Assembly: GCA_000380225.1 (NCBI GenBank)
Contig: KB904821.1
Span: 5,011,159 to 5,075,158, forward strand
Direction: 5' to 3'
Source: a filamentous cyanobacterium ESFC-1
GTDB lineage: Bacteria > Cyanobacteriota > Cyanobacteriia > Cyanobacteriales > Spirulinaceae
DNA length: 64,000 nt
The position numbers were made by a program, and so were the translations under genes. This document shows, one piece after another, positions 9,759 through 17,646 of this stretch. The number at the start of each line of letters is the position of its first letter. Positions within the stretch are counted from its first letter, which is position 1. The notes beneath the pieces are model-generated. The model had not been told where the DNA came from and made no database searches. It saw nothing but the letters and a program-made list of their open reading frames with translations.

Positions 9759-9962
9759 ATGTTGATTCCTATTCTAATATTCGACGTGGCGCTGGTCGCC
9801 TGGTCGCTCCATTTAATGCAAGAGGCGTTTGAACAACAAGAGTTTTCTTTGATGCTGGCAGGGACGCTGGTTTCCTTAGCCGCCGCTTCAACCTTGGTGG
9901 TGTACTTCCTGATGGATCGCTGTCTGGGCTACTTAACCCAAGCCAACATCCCCCTTTCTTAA
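9759..9962 (+). CDS. Small two-helix membrane protein
   Basis: A 67-residue protein with two hydrophobic stretches (about 3-18 and 31-50) separated by a short acidic segment, EAFEQQEF. The layout suggests a small inner or thylakoid membrane protein. I do not recognise a family name. It lies 74 bp after hisF on the same strand and just ahead of tRNA-Ala. No catalytic motif is visible. Confidence 0.55.
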   Translation: MLIPILIFDVALVAWSLHLMQEAFEQQEFSLMLAGTLVSLAAASTLVVYFLMDRCLGYLTQANIPLS

Positions 9963-10041
9963 AATCCTGCTTGTTGAAAATCTTATTTTTTAAACCCTTG
10001 ACTTTATTTAAAATTTTAGCCATAATAGTAAACGCACTCAC

Positions 10042-10114
10042 GGGGTTATAGCTCAGTTGGTAGAGCACCTCAATGGCATTGAGGGGGTCAGCGGTTCGAA
10101 TCCGCTTAGCTCCA
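10042..10114 (+). tRNA. tRNA-Ala (GGC)
   Basis: All cloverleaf arms fold: acceptor GGGGTTA/TAGCTCC, D arm GCTC/GAGC with AGTTGGTA, anticodon stem CCTCA/TGAGG with loop ATGGCAT (anticodon GGC), and T arm AGCGG-TTCGAAT-CCGCT. The discriminator base is A and CCA is not encoded, as expected in many cyanobacteria. Length is 73 bases. Confidence 0.95.
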
Positions 10115-10133
10115 TAAAAAATATAAAAGTCTT

Positions 10134-10159
10134 GGCAATACTGGTTTTCCGGTGTTGCC
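10134..10159 (+). terminator. Hairpin downstream of tRNA-Ala
   Basis: An 11-bp stem with two G-U pairs (left arm GGCAATACTGG, right arm CCGGTGTTGCC) and a TTTT loop, 20 bases after the tRNA. A weak T-containing stretch follows. It is likely the 3' end signal of the tRNA transcript. Confidence 0.6.
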
Positions 10160-10323
10160 ATTGCTTTTAGGATTAGCTCCAAATATCTGATTTTTCTAAT
10201 TTATATAGTCATTCCCATTAAGTTCCGCACATTAACTTAATTGGTTCAGTCCGTGAAAGCGGACTTTGTTACATTGGTTCCCCGGATTTTAATCCGAGGG
10301 CGGGTTAAAGAAACAGAAATAAG

Positions 10324-10345
10324 CCCCTCTCCCGTGGGAGAGGGG
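10324..10345 (-). terminator. GC-rich palindrome downstream of mntP
   Basis: CCCCTCTCCC and GGGAGAGGGG are perfect arms around a GT centre. Read on the minus strand it lies just past the mntP stop and is followed by a T-rich run, so it can act as its terminator. It is also one of at least four copies of a dispersed repeat (see 16291, 35971, 60783). Confidence 0.55.
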
Positions 10346-10367
10346 TTTGGGGTGAGGGCTAAATAAC

Positions 10368-10937
10368 TTAAAACGCAACTTCAACTAATAAATGTTCGAT
10401 TAAAATTTTGCTGCCAATAGCGACTAAAACCAAACCGCCGATCAATTCAGCTTTACTTTGAAACATTGTGCCGCACCAATGACCAATAAATACACCCATT
10501 AGGGATAAACCAAAGGTAATTGCACCGATGGTAGTAGAAGCGAAAAGAATAGAAGTTTTGAGAACTGCAAAGCCGATTCCGGTGGCAAAGGCATCAATGC
10601 TGGTAGCAATAGATAATACAAGCAGCGTATAAATATCAAGGGGATTAAAGGGTTTTTCTTCGTCATCTTCGCGGGATTCATAAATCATTTTGCCGCCAAT
10701 AAAAGCCAGAATAAAAAAGGCAATCCAATGATCGAAGCTTTCAATAACTTCGCGAAAACTCAAACCTAACCACCATCCGAGGAAGGGCATGAGGGCTTGA
10801 AAGCCGCCGAAGAATAAGGCAATTTTTAAGGCTTTGTTGAGTTTAATATGCTTGATTTTAAAACCACTACTGAGAGATACCGCAAAAGCATCAGCCGCCA
10901 AACCGACAGCGATTAATCCCATTGTCATTAATTGCAT
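10368..10937 (-). CDS. mntP: Putative manganese efflux pump MntP
   Basis: A 189-residue, six-helix membrane protein of the MntP (YebN/DUF204) family, which exports Mn(II) to prevent toxicity. It has the paired family motifs with Asp in the membrane, GLAADAFAVSLSSG near the N-terminus and SIATSIDAFATGIGF in the second half, which form an internal repeat. Manganese homeostasis matters to cyanobacteria because of photosystem II. The spacer to the divergent gene at 11115 is 177 bp and AT-rich. I saw no clear yybP-ykoY riboswitch. Confidence 0.85.
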   Translation of the reverse strand: MQLMTMGLIAVGLAADAFAVSLSSGFKIKHIKLNKALKIALFFGGFQALMPFLGWWLGLSFREVIESFDHWIAFFILAFIGGKMIYESREDDEEKPFNPLDIYTLLVLSIATSIDAFATGIGFAVLKTSILFASTTIGAITFGLSLMGVFIGHWCGTMFQSKAELIGGLVLVAIGSKILIEHLLVEVAF

Positions 10938-11114
10938 TTTAATTATAATTTCTTCCCTATTTTTCAGATTTTACTCATTGTTTTTTCATCTTGTTTTCAT
11001 AATTCAAAATACTGTGAAAATTCGATGAAAAACGCTAGTCTAAAATCCTATTTAGCATATCATAGGGTTAAAATAAGTGTGGTAATTATGTTAACGGCAA
11101 GGTGAGTCAAAGAG

Positions 11115-11720
11115 ATGGCGCGATCGCAACCTTATCAACCTTTACTACTAAGAATCCTGCACGGCGTTGTTGCCTTTGTCGCGTTGGGGGCAATTATTAC
11201 GTCTTATTGGGTTTACGATTTGTTTGATGGTCGTTGGCTGAAGTTATCGCTACCTAACGTCAATGGCATGATTGGCATTCATGGTACGTTTGGCTTAACC
11301 CTATTATTAATCATGCCCTTATTTGCGGTTTATGCGTTTTATATCGGTCACAAACGCTTAGTTCAGCCCGATTCTTTTACTAAATCTCTACAGTTTAATA
11401 AACCCATTAGTGCTTATAGTTTTCACCGTATTGTCAATACATTGATGCTCATTGCGGTGACTTGGGCGTTAATTACCGGGCGGTTAATGCAGGAAAAATG
11501 GCTGCCTTCGGGGGATTTAGATATTATTTGGTATTCTCTGCATTTATCGTCTTGGGTACTTTTGCTGCTGTGTTTGCTGGCGCATATTGTGATGGGTTTG
11601 AAGGTAGGAGGACAGCGTTTAATGTTGTCGATGGTGGCGTTAAAAGTGCGTCCTGATGATACGCCGTCGATGTGGTGGCAAAAGTTTAAAGCTTGGCAAA
11701 ATCAGCGAGGCCAAAAGTAA
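11115..11720 (+). CDS. Cytochrome b-like four-helix membrane protein
   Basis: A 201-residue integral membrane protein with four hydrophobic helices. Histidines sit where b-type haem ligands would be expected: RILHGVVAF in helix 1, GIHGTFGLTL in helix 2, FHRIVNTL in helix 3 and LLAHIVMG in helix 4. This fits the cytochrome b561 / prokaryotic cytochrome b superfamily. The electron donor and acceptor are unknown. The next gene, encoding a 32-residue membrane peptide, overlaps its stop codon by one base. Confidence 0.7.
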   Translation: MARSQPYQPLLLRILHGVVAFVALGAIITSYWVYDLFDGRWLKLSLPNVNGMIGIHGTFGLTLLLIMPLFAVYAFYIGHKRLVQPDSFTKSLQFNKPISAYSFHRIVNTLMLIAVTWALITGRLMQEKWLPSGDLDIIWYSLHLSSWVLLLLCLLAHIVMGLKVGGQRLMLSMVALKVRPDDTPSMWWQKFKAWQNQRGQK

Positions 11721-11818
11721 TGAATAAAAATAATATGCCGTTAGCGATCGCGGAAATTTTGGTCTTAGGGGGCATTGTTTTGGCGTTTATCGTACCGTTA
11801 GTGATTAAAACCGGATAA
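11720..11818 (+). CDS. 32-residue single-helix membrane peptide
   Basis: The ATG shares its A with the preceding TAA stop (TAATG), so the two genes are translationally coupled. The peptide MNKNNMPLAIAEIL... has one hydrophobic helix of about 20 residues and a short basic tail ending KTG. It resembles the single-pass small subunits found in cyanobacterial electron-transfer complexes, but I cannot name it. A role as a subunit of the cytochrome b-like protein is inference from the coupling. Confidence 0.6.
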   Translation: MNKNNMPLAIAEILVLGGIVLAFIVPLVIKTG

Positions 11819-11824
11819 AGAAAA

Positions 11825-11846
11825 AACCCGGCATTTCTACCGGGTT
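11825..11846 (-). terminator. Hairpin terminator downstream of argD
   Basis: Arms AACCCGG (11825-11831) and CCGGGTT (11840-11846). On the minus strand the stem is followed by a T run, so it would stop transcription coming from argD. It also sits 6 bases after the stop of the plus-strand small gene. Confidence 0.6.
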
Positions 11847-11965
11847 GAAAGGTGGGAAAGTGGTTAGTATTTTTAAATCTCCAGAAAATTAAATTGACTC
11901 ATTGAGGCTGAAACACATTTGATCATTAGCTTAACCTTTTTGGAGATTCCGCCTAATGGCTTTGC

Positions 11966-12090
11966 TTTCTGACCAACTTTGCTGGGGAACAACACCCACA
12001 GTCAAAATAAGAACAAATAACCAATAACCAATAACCAATAACAAAAAACCAGTCAATCCTCGGAAAAACCTTCCCCTTAGATGCTGTTAA
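11966..12090. repeat. Copy 1 of a dispersed element with CCAATAA repeats
   Basis: About 125 bp that match, imperfectly, the sequence at 25130-25312. Shared blocks are TTTCTGAC...CTGGGGAA, CAAAATAAGAACAAATAA, a CCAATAA array (three units here at 12021-12041), AACCAGTCAATC, TCGGAAAAAC and CCTTAGATGCTG. The right end overlaps the last codons and stop of argD. Confidence 0.65.
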
Positions 12091-13354
12091 CGAGTTTCGC
12101 GATCGCGTCTCCTAACTTCTGACTCGCAGCTTCTACTTCATCCGCCGACACAATCAACGGCGGTACAAAGCGCAATACTTTCGGCCCCGCAGGAACCATC
12201 AACAAGCCTTCAGCCATCGCTGCTTTGACAATATCAATCGAAGTGAACTCGCTTTCGGCATTAATTTCCATACCGTTGATCAAACCCCAACCGCGCACAT
12301 CAATAAATAAATTAGTATATTGATTCGCGATCGCCCGTAAATTCTTCCGCAGTTGTTCGCCACGGGCAATAACATTCGTTAAAATATCTTCGGTTTCGAG
12401 AGTATCCAACACCGCCAACGCCGAAGCACAAGCAAAAGGATTGCCCCCAAAAGTGCTGGCATGATTTCCCGGTTCAAAGACATTACAGGAATCCTTACAC
12501 AGCATAGCGCCGATCGGAATTCCCCCAGCTAAACCTTTCGCACTCGTAAAGATATCCGGTTCAATGCCTAAATTTTCGTAGCCCCACAGCTTTCCGGTGC
12601 GACCGACACCCACTTGCACTTCATCGAGAATCAGTAAAATCCCAATTTCATCACAAATCTTGCGGACTCGCAGGAAATAATCTAAATCCCCCGGACGCAC
12701 ACCCCCTTCACCCTGTAAAGCTTCGAGCATAATCGCACAAACGCGACGATTGCCTTCATCAATATCCCCAATCGCGTTTTCGAGGGCAGCAATATCATTG
12801 TAGGGGACGTATTCAAAGCCAGGGACAAGGGGACTAAAGCCTTTTTGATATTTCGGCTGTCCGGTAGCGGTAACAGTAGCCAGGGTGCGACCGTGGAAGC
12901 TGGCCTTGGCGGTTAAAATAACGGGTTGTTCGACTTCCAGCACCGTATTAGCGTATTTCCGGGCTAACTTAATCGCAGCTTCGTTAGCTTCTGCCCCAGA
13001 ATTACAGAAAAAAGCCCGGTCTGCACAAGAATGTTTCACCAGCCATTCGGCTAACTGCCCTTGTTCGGGAATATAGTACAAATTAGAAACATGATGCAGC
13101 TTTTGAATCTGCTGGGTCACCGCTTCAACTAAAGCCGGATGAGCATGGCCGAGGGTACAAGTCGCGATACCGGCCACAAAGTCGAGATATTCCTGTCCGC
13201 TATTGTCCCACACGCGACAACCTTCTCCCCGTTCAAGGGTGAGGGGGAAGCGGCCATAAGTCTTCATGACGTAGGTATCAAAGCGGTCTGGGCCGAAGTT
13301 AGATGTATCTGTCGCCGGGGTGGAAGTATCGGGGACAAGGGTTTCTGGACTCAC
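12077..13354 (-). CDS. argD: Acetylornithine aminotransferase ArgD
   Basis: A PLP enzyme that converts N-acetylglutamate semialdehyde to N-acetylornithine in arginine synthesis. The 425-residue chain has the class III aminotransferase signature, with LLILDEVQVGVGRTGKLWGYE and the Schiff-base Lys in TSAKGLAGGIPIGAM. The phosphate-binding CNSGAEANEAAIKLARK is also present. A GTG start at 13354 preceded by AGGAG is supported by spacing; the N-terminal ~20 residues (Pro/Thr-rich) are not part of the fold. A terminator-like hairpin lies about 230 bp downstream. Confidence 0.95.
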   Translation of the reverse strand: MSPETLVPDTSTPATDTSNFGPDRFDTYVMKTYGRFPLTLERGEGCRVWDNSGQEYLDFVAGIATCTLGHAHPALVEAVTQQIQKLHHVSNLYYIPEQGQLAEWLVKHSCADRAFFCNSGAEANEAAIKLARKYANTVLEVEQPVILTAKASFHGRTLATVTATGQPKYQKGFSPLVPGFEYVPYNDIAALENAIGDIDEGNRRVCAIMLEALQGEGGVRPGDLDYFLRVRKICDEIGILLILDEVQVGVGRTGKLWGYENLGIEPDIFTSAKGLAGGIPIGAMLCKDSCNVFEPGNHASTFGGNPFACASALAVLDTLETEDILTNVIARGEQLRKNLRAIANQYTNLFIDVRGWGLINGMEINAESEFTSIDIVKAAMAEGLLMVPAGPKVLRFVPPLIVSADEVEAASQKLGDAIAKLVNSI

Positions 13355-13773
13355 AGTGAACTCCTGATCGAAAAAATTGCTCTTTCTGTTGACAACTCCT
13401 CTGCAATCACAGCAAGAGGATTCTCGTTTCTTTCAGATTGCCTCTAGGCTAGATTCACAATCAACGAATGCTTAGACATTCTCGAAGTGTATCCCCGCCC
13501 GATCGGCTCAACGAGCGTTTTATCTCTTGGTTGCTCATCCAAGATACGATCTGCCCGACCGCTTTCATTTTGTACCGCCCACATTACTGGTTACGAGTAG
13601 AGATTATTATAGCAAAGCCGTCTTATCAGGACGGGGCTAATAACCCATGATTTTTGGTAATGGTAATCTAATTTTTCGCAAACTTCTATGGCATAACAGT
13701 TAATCGGGCATTAAATGTCAAGTTGCGATCGCATCGAGTGGCGCTGATAGAGGGAAATACCGGAAGATTTGTC
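13355..13773. other. Divergent intergenic region, no gene found
   Basis: About 420 bp between argD and the K+ channel gene. Short open frames here lack homology or good starts. A small hairpin, CCGTC-TTATCAG-GACGG, occurs near 13617-13633. Nothing else was recognised; a small RNA cannot be excluded. Confidence 0.35.
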
Positions 13774-14814
13774 ATGGAAAGTTTTAACCAAAAATATCAA
13801 CGTCTTCGCAAACAACTCCTGAGTGGTGGGATTGGTTTAGCGGGGGTTTTCATCTTAGGAACCCTGTGGTACGTCGAGATCGAGCATTGGTCTTGGACTG
13901 AGGCGGCGTACATGACCATTATTACCCTCTCAACCGTGGGATTTTCCGAAGTCCATCCCCTCAATGAGCGATCGCGAATGTTTACCATTGGCTTAATTTT
14001 CATGGGCATTTTTACCATTGGTTATATTGCCAATCGCTTTACAGAAGCCTTAATTCAAGGGTATTTTCAAGAAGGATTACGAGAGCGAAACCGGAGGCGC
14101 ACCATCGAAAACCTCAAAAATCATTACATTCTTTGTGGCTTCGGGCGCACAGGACGCAACATCGCCTTAGAATTTGAAGCCGAGAACGTTTCGTTTTTGA
14201 TTATTGAGTCCAAGGTTGAAGCTGCCGAAGCTGCCCAACTACTCGGTTACAACGTTTTACAAGGAGACGCAACCCAAGACGAGGTGTTGATTGCTGCCGG
14301 ACTGAATCGTGCCGATTGTTTGGTAGCAGCGTTACCGTCGGATGCGGAGAATTTGTACACGGTATTGTCGGCCAAAACCATTAATCCTCAAGTACGGGCG
14401 ATCGCGCGGGCGGGCGCAGAGGAAGCCGTACAAAAGCTCAAACGCGCCGGGGCCGACGCGGTGGTATCTCCTTATGTAACAGGGGGCCGACGCATCGCTG
14501 CTGCCGCTTTACGCCCCCGTGTGATGGATTTTGTCGATGGGATCATTATGGGCAGCAATCGCGCCCTGTATCTCGATGAATTTTTCCTCGATGGGGCGGT
14601 GTGTCCTTGTGTCGGTCAAACGCTCAGTGAAGCCAAGTTGCGATCGCGCACCGGCATTTTAGTCCTAGCCATTCGCCGCCTCGATGGTTCCCTGATTGGC
14701 GGGCCCACGGGGGATACTTACCTGTTTGATAGCGATTTGCTGATCTGTATGGGAACCTCCGAACAACTCCACCAACTCAATCGCATGATTAACCCATTAC
14801 ATCATCGATCTTAA
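13774..14814 (+). CDS. Two-helix K+ channel with RCK (TrkA-N/TrkA-C) domains
   Basis: A potassium channel subunit of about 346 residues. Two transmembrane helices (about 17-33 and 70-86) flank a pore loop with selectivity-filter sequence TLSTVGFSEV at about 51-60. A Rossmann RCK domain follows, starting HYILCGFGRTGRNIA near 113-127, and ends in a TrkA-C domain that would bind a regulatory ligand. The usual filter is TVGYGD; here it is TVGFSE. The ATG at 13774 is preferred to a TTG 17 codons upstream because the helix follows at the normal distance. It stands alone. Confidence 0.85.
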   Translation: MESFNQKYQRLRKQLLSGGIGLAGVFILGTLWYVEIEHWSWTEAAYMTIITLSTVGFSEVHPLNERSRMFTIGLIFMGIFTIGYIANRFTEALIQGYFQEGLRERNRRRTIENLKNHYILCGFGRTGRNIALEFEAENVSFLIIESKVEAAEAAQLLGYNVLQGDATQDEVLIAAGLNRADCLVAALPSDAENLYTVLSAKTINPQVRAIARAGAEEAVQKLKRAGADAVVSPYVTGGRRIAAAALRPRVMDFVDGIIMGSNRALYLDEFFLDGAVCPCVGQTLSEAKLRSRTGILVLAIRRLDGSLIGGPTGDTYLFDSDLLICMGTSEQLHQLNRMINPLHHRS

Positions 14815-14903
14815 GAATTATGAATTATGAAATTATGAGTTATGAGTTGGGGCAGTAGGGTTTTTTGGGGCAATCGGGGAAGAAAATGACCAACGACAAA
14901 GGA

Positions 14904-14938
14904 CCAATGACCAATGACCAATGACCAATGACCAATAA
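14904..14938. repeat. Heptamer tandem repeat, CCAATGA x4 + CCAATAA
   Basis: Five contiguous heptamers in the spacer between the K+ channel gene and the DAHP synthase gene. They are of the short tandemly repeated repetitive type known from filamentous cyanobacteria. The reverse frame is open through it only because 7-mers avoid stops. Confidence 0.8.
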
Positions 14939-15112
14939 CTAAATCTGCATAAAGTTCCAAGAAAATGCGACCAGATTGCGTTAGAGTTTGAGTAGCGCTC
15001 AAATTGTGGCGATTTTGACAAAACAGGCGATCGCCCCGATTTCCATAGCGCTTTTGTTCTGTTTGAGGAGCAAAACTTTCCTCAGTCAAGCCTCATTTAC
15101 TTTCACTTTCGT

Positions 15113-16210
15113 ATGGATATTAAAAAACTCCTAGATACCAATATCGCATCTTCCCAAACATTAGTTACCCCCATCGAACTCAAAAAACAAATTCCCCTCT
15201 CCGAAACCGCAGCCCAAACGGTTTTAGACGGTCGCACCGCGATTCAAAATATATTAGATGGTACAGATAATCGTAAATTTATTATTGTCGGGCCCTGTTC
15301 AATTCACGATCCCAAAGCGGCCCTTGAGTATGCTAAACGGTTAAAAAAACTGAGCGATCGCGTTCAGGACAGTTTATTAATCGTGATGCGAGTTTACTTT
15401 GAAAAACCACGCACAACCGTTGGCTGGAAAGGCTTAATCAACGACCCCGATCTTGATGATTCCTTTAAAATTGAAAAAGGCTTACAAGTCGCTCGACAAT
15501 TATTACTAGACATTGCTGAATTAGGCTTGCCCACCGCCACCGAAACCCTCGACCCCATTACCCCGCGCTACATTTCTGAACTCATTTCTTGGTCAGCGAT
15601 TGGTGCAAGAACCATTGAATCCCAAACCCATAGAGAAATGACCAGTGGGTTATCAATGCCTGTAGGTTTAAAAAATAGCACCGATGGTAATGTTAAAGTC
15701 GCCCTAGATGCCCTGCTTTCTTCCCGCGCTCCTCACAGCTTTTTAGGCATTAGCGAACAAGGAGAAGTGAGCATTTTCACCACCAAAGGCAATCCCTACG
15801 GTCACATTATTTTGCGCGGGGGTGGCGGTAAACCTAACTACGACCCCAAAACCGTCAAAGAGGTCACTTCTCGACTGAAGGAACTAAACCTACCACCGCG
15901 TTTAGTGGTCGATTGTAGCCACGGTAATTCTAATAAAAACCATGAGTTACAATCATCGGTTTTAGAAAATATTATTCAGCAAATTGTGGACGGTCAAAAT
16001 GCTTTAGTGGGGATGATGCTAGAGTCGAATTTGTATGAAGGCAATCAACCCATCCCGACTAATTTCTCCACAAAAGTTTCCGTCAAAGATAAGCTGGCTT
16101 ATGGGGTTTCTGTCACCGATAAATGTCTGGGATGGAATGAAACCGAACGCATTATTTTAGCGGCTTACGACCGACTCGAAAGCGCCATGAAAGAGTTGTG
16201 TAACGTTTAG
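15113..16210 (+). CDS. Class I 3-deoxy-7-phosphoheptulonate (DAHP) synthase, AroF/G/H type
   Basis: The first enzyme of the shikimate pathway, condensing phosphoenolpyruvate and erythrose-4-phosphate. At 365 residues it matches the AroF/G/H form: IIVGPCSIHDPKAALEYA, RVYFEKPRTTVGWKG, GARTIESQTHREMTSGLSMPVG with the PEP-binding Arg, HIILRGGG and VVDCSHGNSNK metal ligands. The ~60-residue N-terminal extension is the usual allosteric segment for aromatic amino acid feedback; which amino acid cannot be told here. ATG at 15113; no neighbours in the pathway. Confidence 0.93.
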   Translation: MDIKKLLDTNIASSQTLVTPIELKKQIPLSETAAQTVLDGRTAIQNILDGTDNRKFIIVGPCSIHDPKAALEYAKRLKKLSDRVQDSLLIVMRVYFEKPRTTVGWKGLINDPDLDDSFKIEKGLQVARQLLLDIAELGLPTATETLDPITPRYISELISWSAIGARTIESQTHREMTSGLSMPVGLKNSTDGNVKVALDALLSSRAPHSFLGISEQGEVSIFTTKGNPYGHIILRGGGGKPNYDPKTVKEVTSRLKELNLPPRLVVDCSHGNSNKNHELQSSVLENIIQQIVDGQNALVGMMLESNLYEGNQPIPTNFSTKVSVKDKLAYGVSVTDKCLGWNETERIILAAYDRLESAMKELCNV

Positions 16211-16240
16211 GCTTTTCCCAGTTCAAAGCCTAATTTTACT

Positions 16241-16535
16241 GTAGGTTGGGTAGAACGAAGTGAAACCCAACAAACCCAATTTCTTTTACCCCCACCCCAA
16301 ACCCCTCTCCCAAATAGGAAGAGGGGCTTATTATTGGTTTTTATTGATAATGACTATATTTGATAATGACTATATTGTTGGTTTGTTGGGTTTCGTGACC
16401 TCAACCCAACCTACTGCCTTGACACACCTTAAACGGTGGGTTACGGCGGATAGCTAGATTACAGTCATAGCATAGATTCTAGCCGCCTAACCCACCCTAC
16501 GTTAAAGCCTCATTTTAGCTGTGTCACGGCACTAC
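16241..16535. repeat. Nested dispersed repeats in a 430-bp spacer
   Basis: Three repeat types lie between the DAHP synthase gene and hpnA. (1) A long imperfect inverted repeat has arms at 16241-16276 and 16380-16414, starting GTAGGTTGGGT. (2) Inside it is a CACCCCAAACCCCTCTCC element at 16292-16328. (3) A GGTGGGTTACGGCGG ... CCGCCTAACCCACC hairpin at 16435-16500, with its tail to about 16535, is also found twice at 30698-30887. No gene is supported here. Confidence 0.75.
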
Positions 16536-16640
16536 TGGTGCGTCAAGCCTCAAATGTAACATTAAGAAAACGCTTGAAATCCCGACCGCGTAAGGAATAA
16601 AGCGAGAAGTCTATTCCACTATTTTAAGCTTGACGCGCCA

Positions 16641-17624
16641 CTACTGCTTTGGGTATCGCTGTTGAAACCAAGCCACGGCATCTTTGAGGGCGTATTGCAG
16701 GGGAGTTTGAGGTAAGCCTAACTCAGTCACAGCTTTTGAGGCATCGTAATACATCGTATGGGCTGACATTTGTACCCCTTCGAGGGGGACTGACGGGGTT
16801 TTGCCGAATTTTGAGAGGATCATTTCGTCAAGCCAAGCCACCGCGAGGGGAAGCCACAGGGGAACCGTCCGAGTCGGGGCGGGTAGTTGGGTAATTTGAG
16901 CTAAATCTTGCAAAAAGGCTTTGAGGCTGAGGTTTTGGTGTCCTAGGATGTAGCGATCGCCCGTTTGACCTTTCTCTAACGCCAGTAAATGCCCCTGTGC
17001 CACGTCTCGCACGTCAATGAAGTTTAACCCAGTATTGACATAAGCGGGCATCTGACGGCGCAAAAAACGCAGGATAATGTCGCCTGTGGGAGTGGGTTTG
17101 ATGTCGAGGGGGCCAATGGGGGTACTGGGATTCACAATAACAATATCTTGACCTTTCGCGATCGCGTTTTGGGCTTCTTTCTCGGCAAAATATTTAGATT
17201 TTTTGTAATGGCCGATGAGGTCATATACCGGGCTTTGGTGGGTTTCGTCGGCGGGTTGTCCGTCGGGGCGTGTACCAATTGCGGCCACGGAACTGGTATA
17301 GACAATGCGCTCTACTCCGGCTTTTTGGGCGGCAGCTAAGAGGTTGCGAGTGCCGAGGACGTTGGTTTGGTAAAGTTGGTCGCGATCGCGCTGCCACAAA
17401 GAGTAATGGGCCGCAACGTGAAACAACACCTGACACCCCCGCAAATGCCATTCTAAAGCAGGATCGTTGAGGTCGCTGGTAATAATTTCAATATCGAGGT
17501 TTTGCAGGTTATCCAGGCAACTCTGGGAACGGACGAGGGCGCGAATTTCATACCCTGCTTGTCGCAAAGTCCGCACGACATGGGCCCCGACAAAACCTGT
17601 TCCTCCAGTTACAAAAGCACGCAT
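16641..17624 (-). CDS. hpnA: NAD-dependent sugar epimerase, hopanoid-associated (HpnA-like)
   Basis: A 327-residue extended SDR. It has TGGTGFVGAHVVRTL at the N-terminus, the catalytic TSSVAAIG and YKKSK (Tyr/Lys), and the VNPSTPIGPLDIKPTPTGDII block typical of HpnA-type proteins. Family members are linked to hopanoid side-chain sugar formation, although the exact substrate is not established. It follows the CmcI-like gene by 22 bp on the same strand, so it could be co-transcribed with that cluster, but its family occurs widely without it. Codon use and HIP1 content look like the core genome. Confidence 0.8.
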   Translation of the reverse strand: MRAFVTGGTGFVGAHVVRTLRQAGYEIRALVRSQSCLDNLQNLDIEIITSDLNDPALEWHLRGCQVLFHVAAHYSLWQRDRDQLYQTNVLGTRNLLAAAQKAGVERIVYTSSVAAIGTRPDGQPADETHQSPVYDLIGHYKKSKYFAEKEAQNAIAKGQDIVIVNPSTPIGPLDIKPTPTGDIILRFLRRQMPAYVNTGLNFIDVRDVAQGHLLALEKGQTGDRYILGHQNLSLKAFLQDLAQITQLPAPTRTVPLWLPLAVAWLDEMILSKFGKTPSVPLEGVQMSAHTMYYDASKAVTELGLPQTPLQYALKDAVAWFQQRYPKQ

Positions 17625-17646
17625 ATTTATTAATCAGCCCCTTTTC

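Noticed and set aside
10938-11114. Possible yybP-ykoY manganese riboswitch upstream of mntP
   Set aside because: The spacer is AT-rich and I could not find the conserved paired core; not supported.
13447-13690. Possible small structured RNA between argD and the K+ channel gene
   Set aside because: Only a weak 5-bp hairpin is visible and no known RNA motif could be recognised.
14833-15089. Open reverse frames rich in VIGHWSL repeats next to the DAHP synthase gene
   Set aside because: They translate the CCAATGA heptamer array, whose period keeps frames open; there is no start context or homology.
16635-17624. hpnA as a member of the methyltransferase-PanD cluster
   Set aside because: It is on the same strand 22 bp away, but its family is widespread without these neighbours; kept only as possible read-through.
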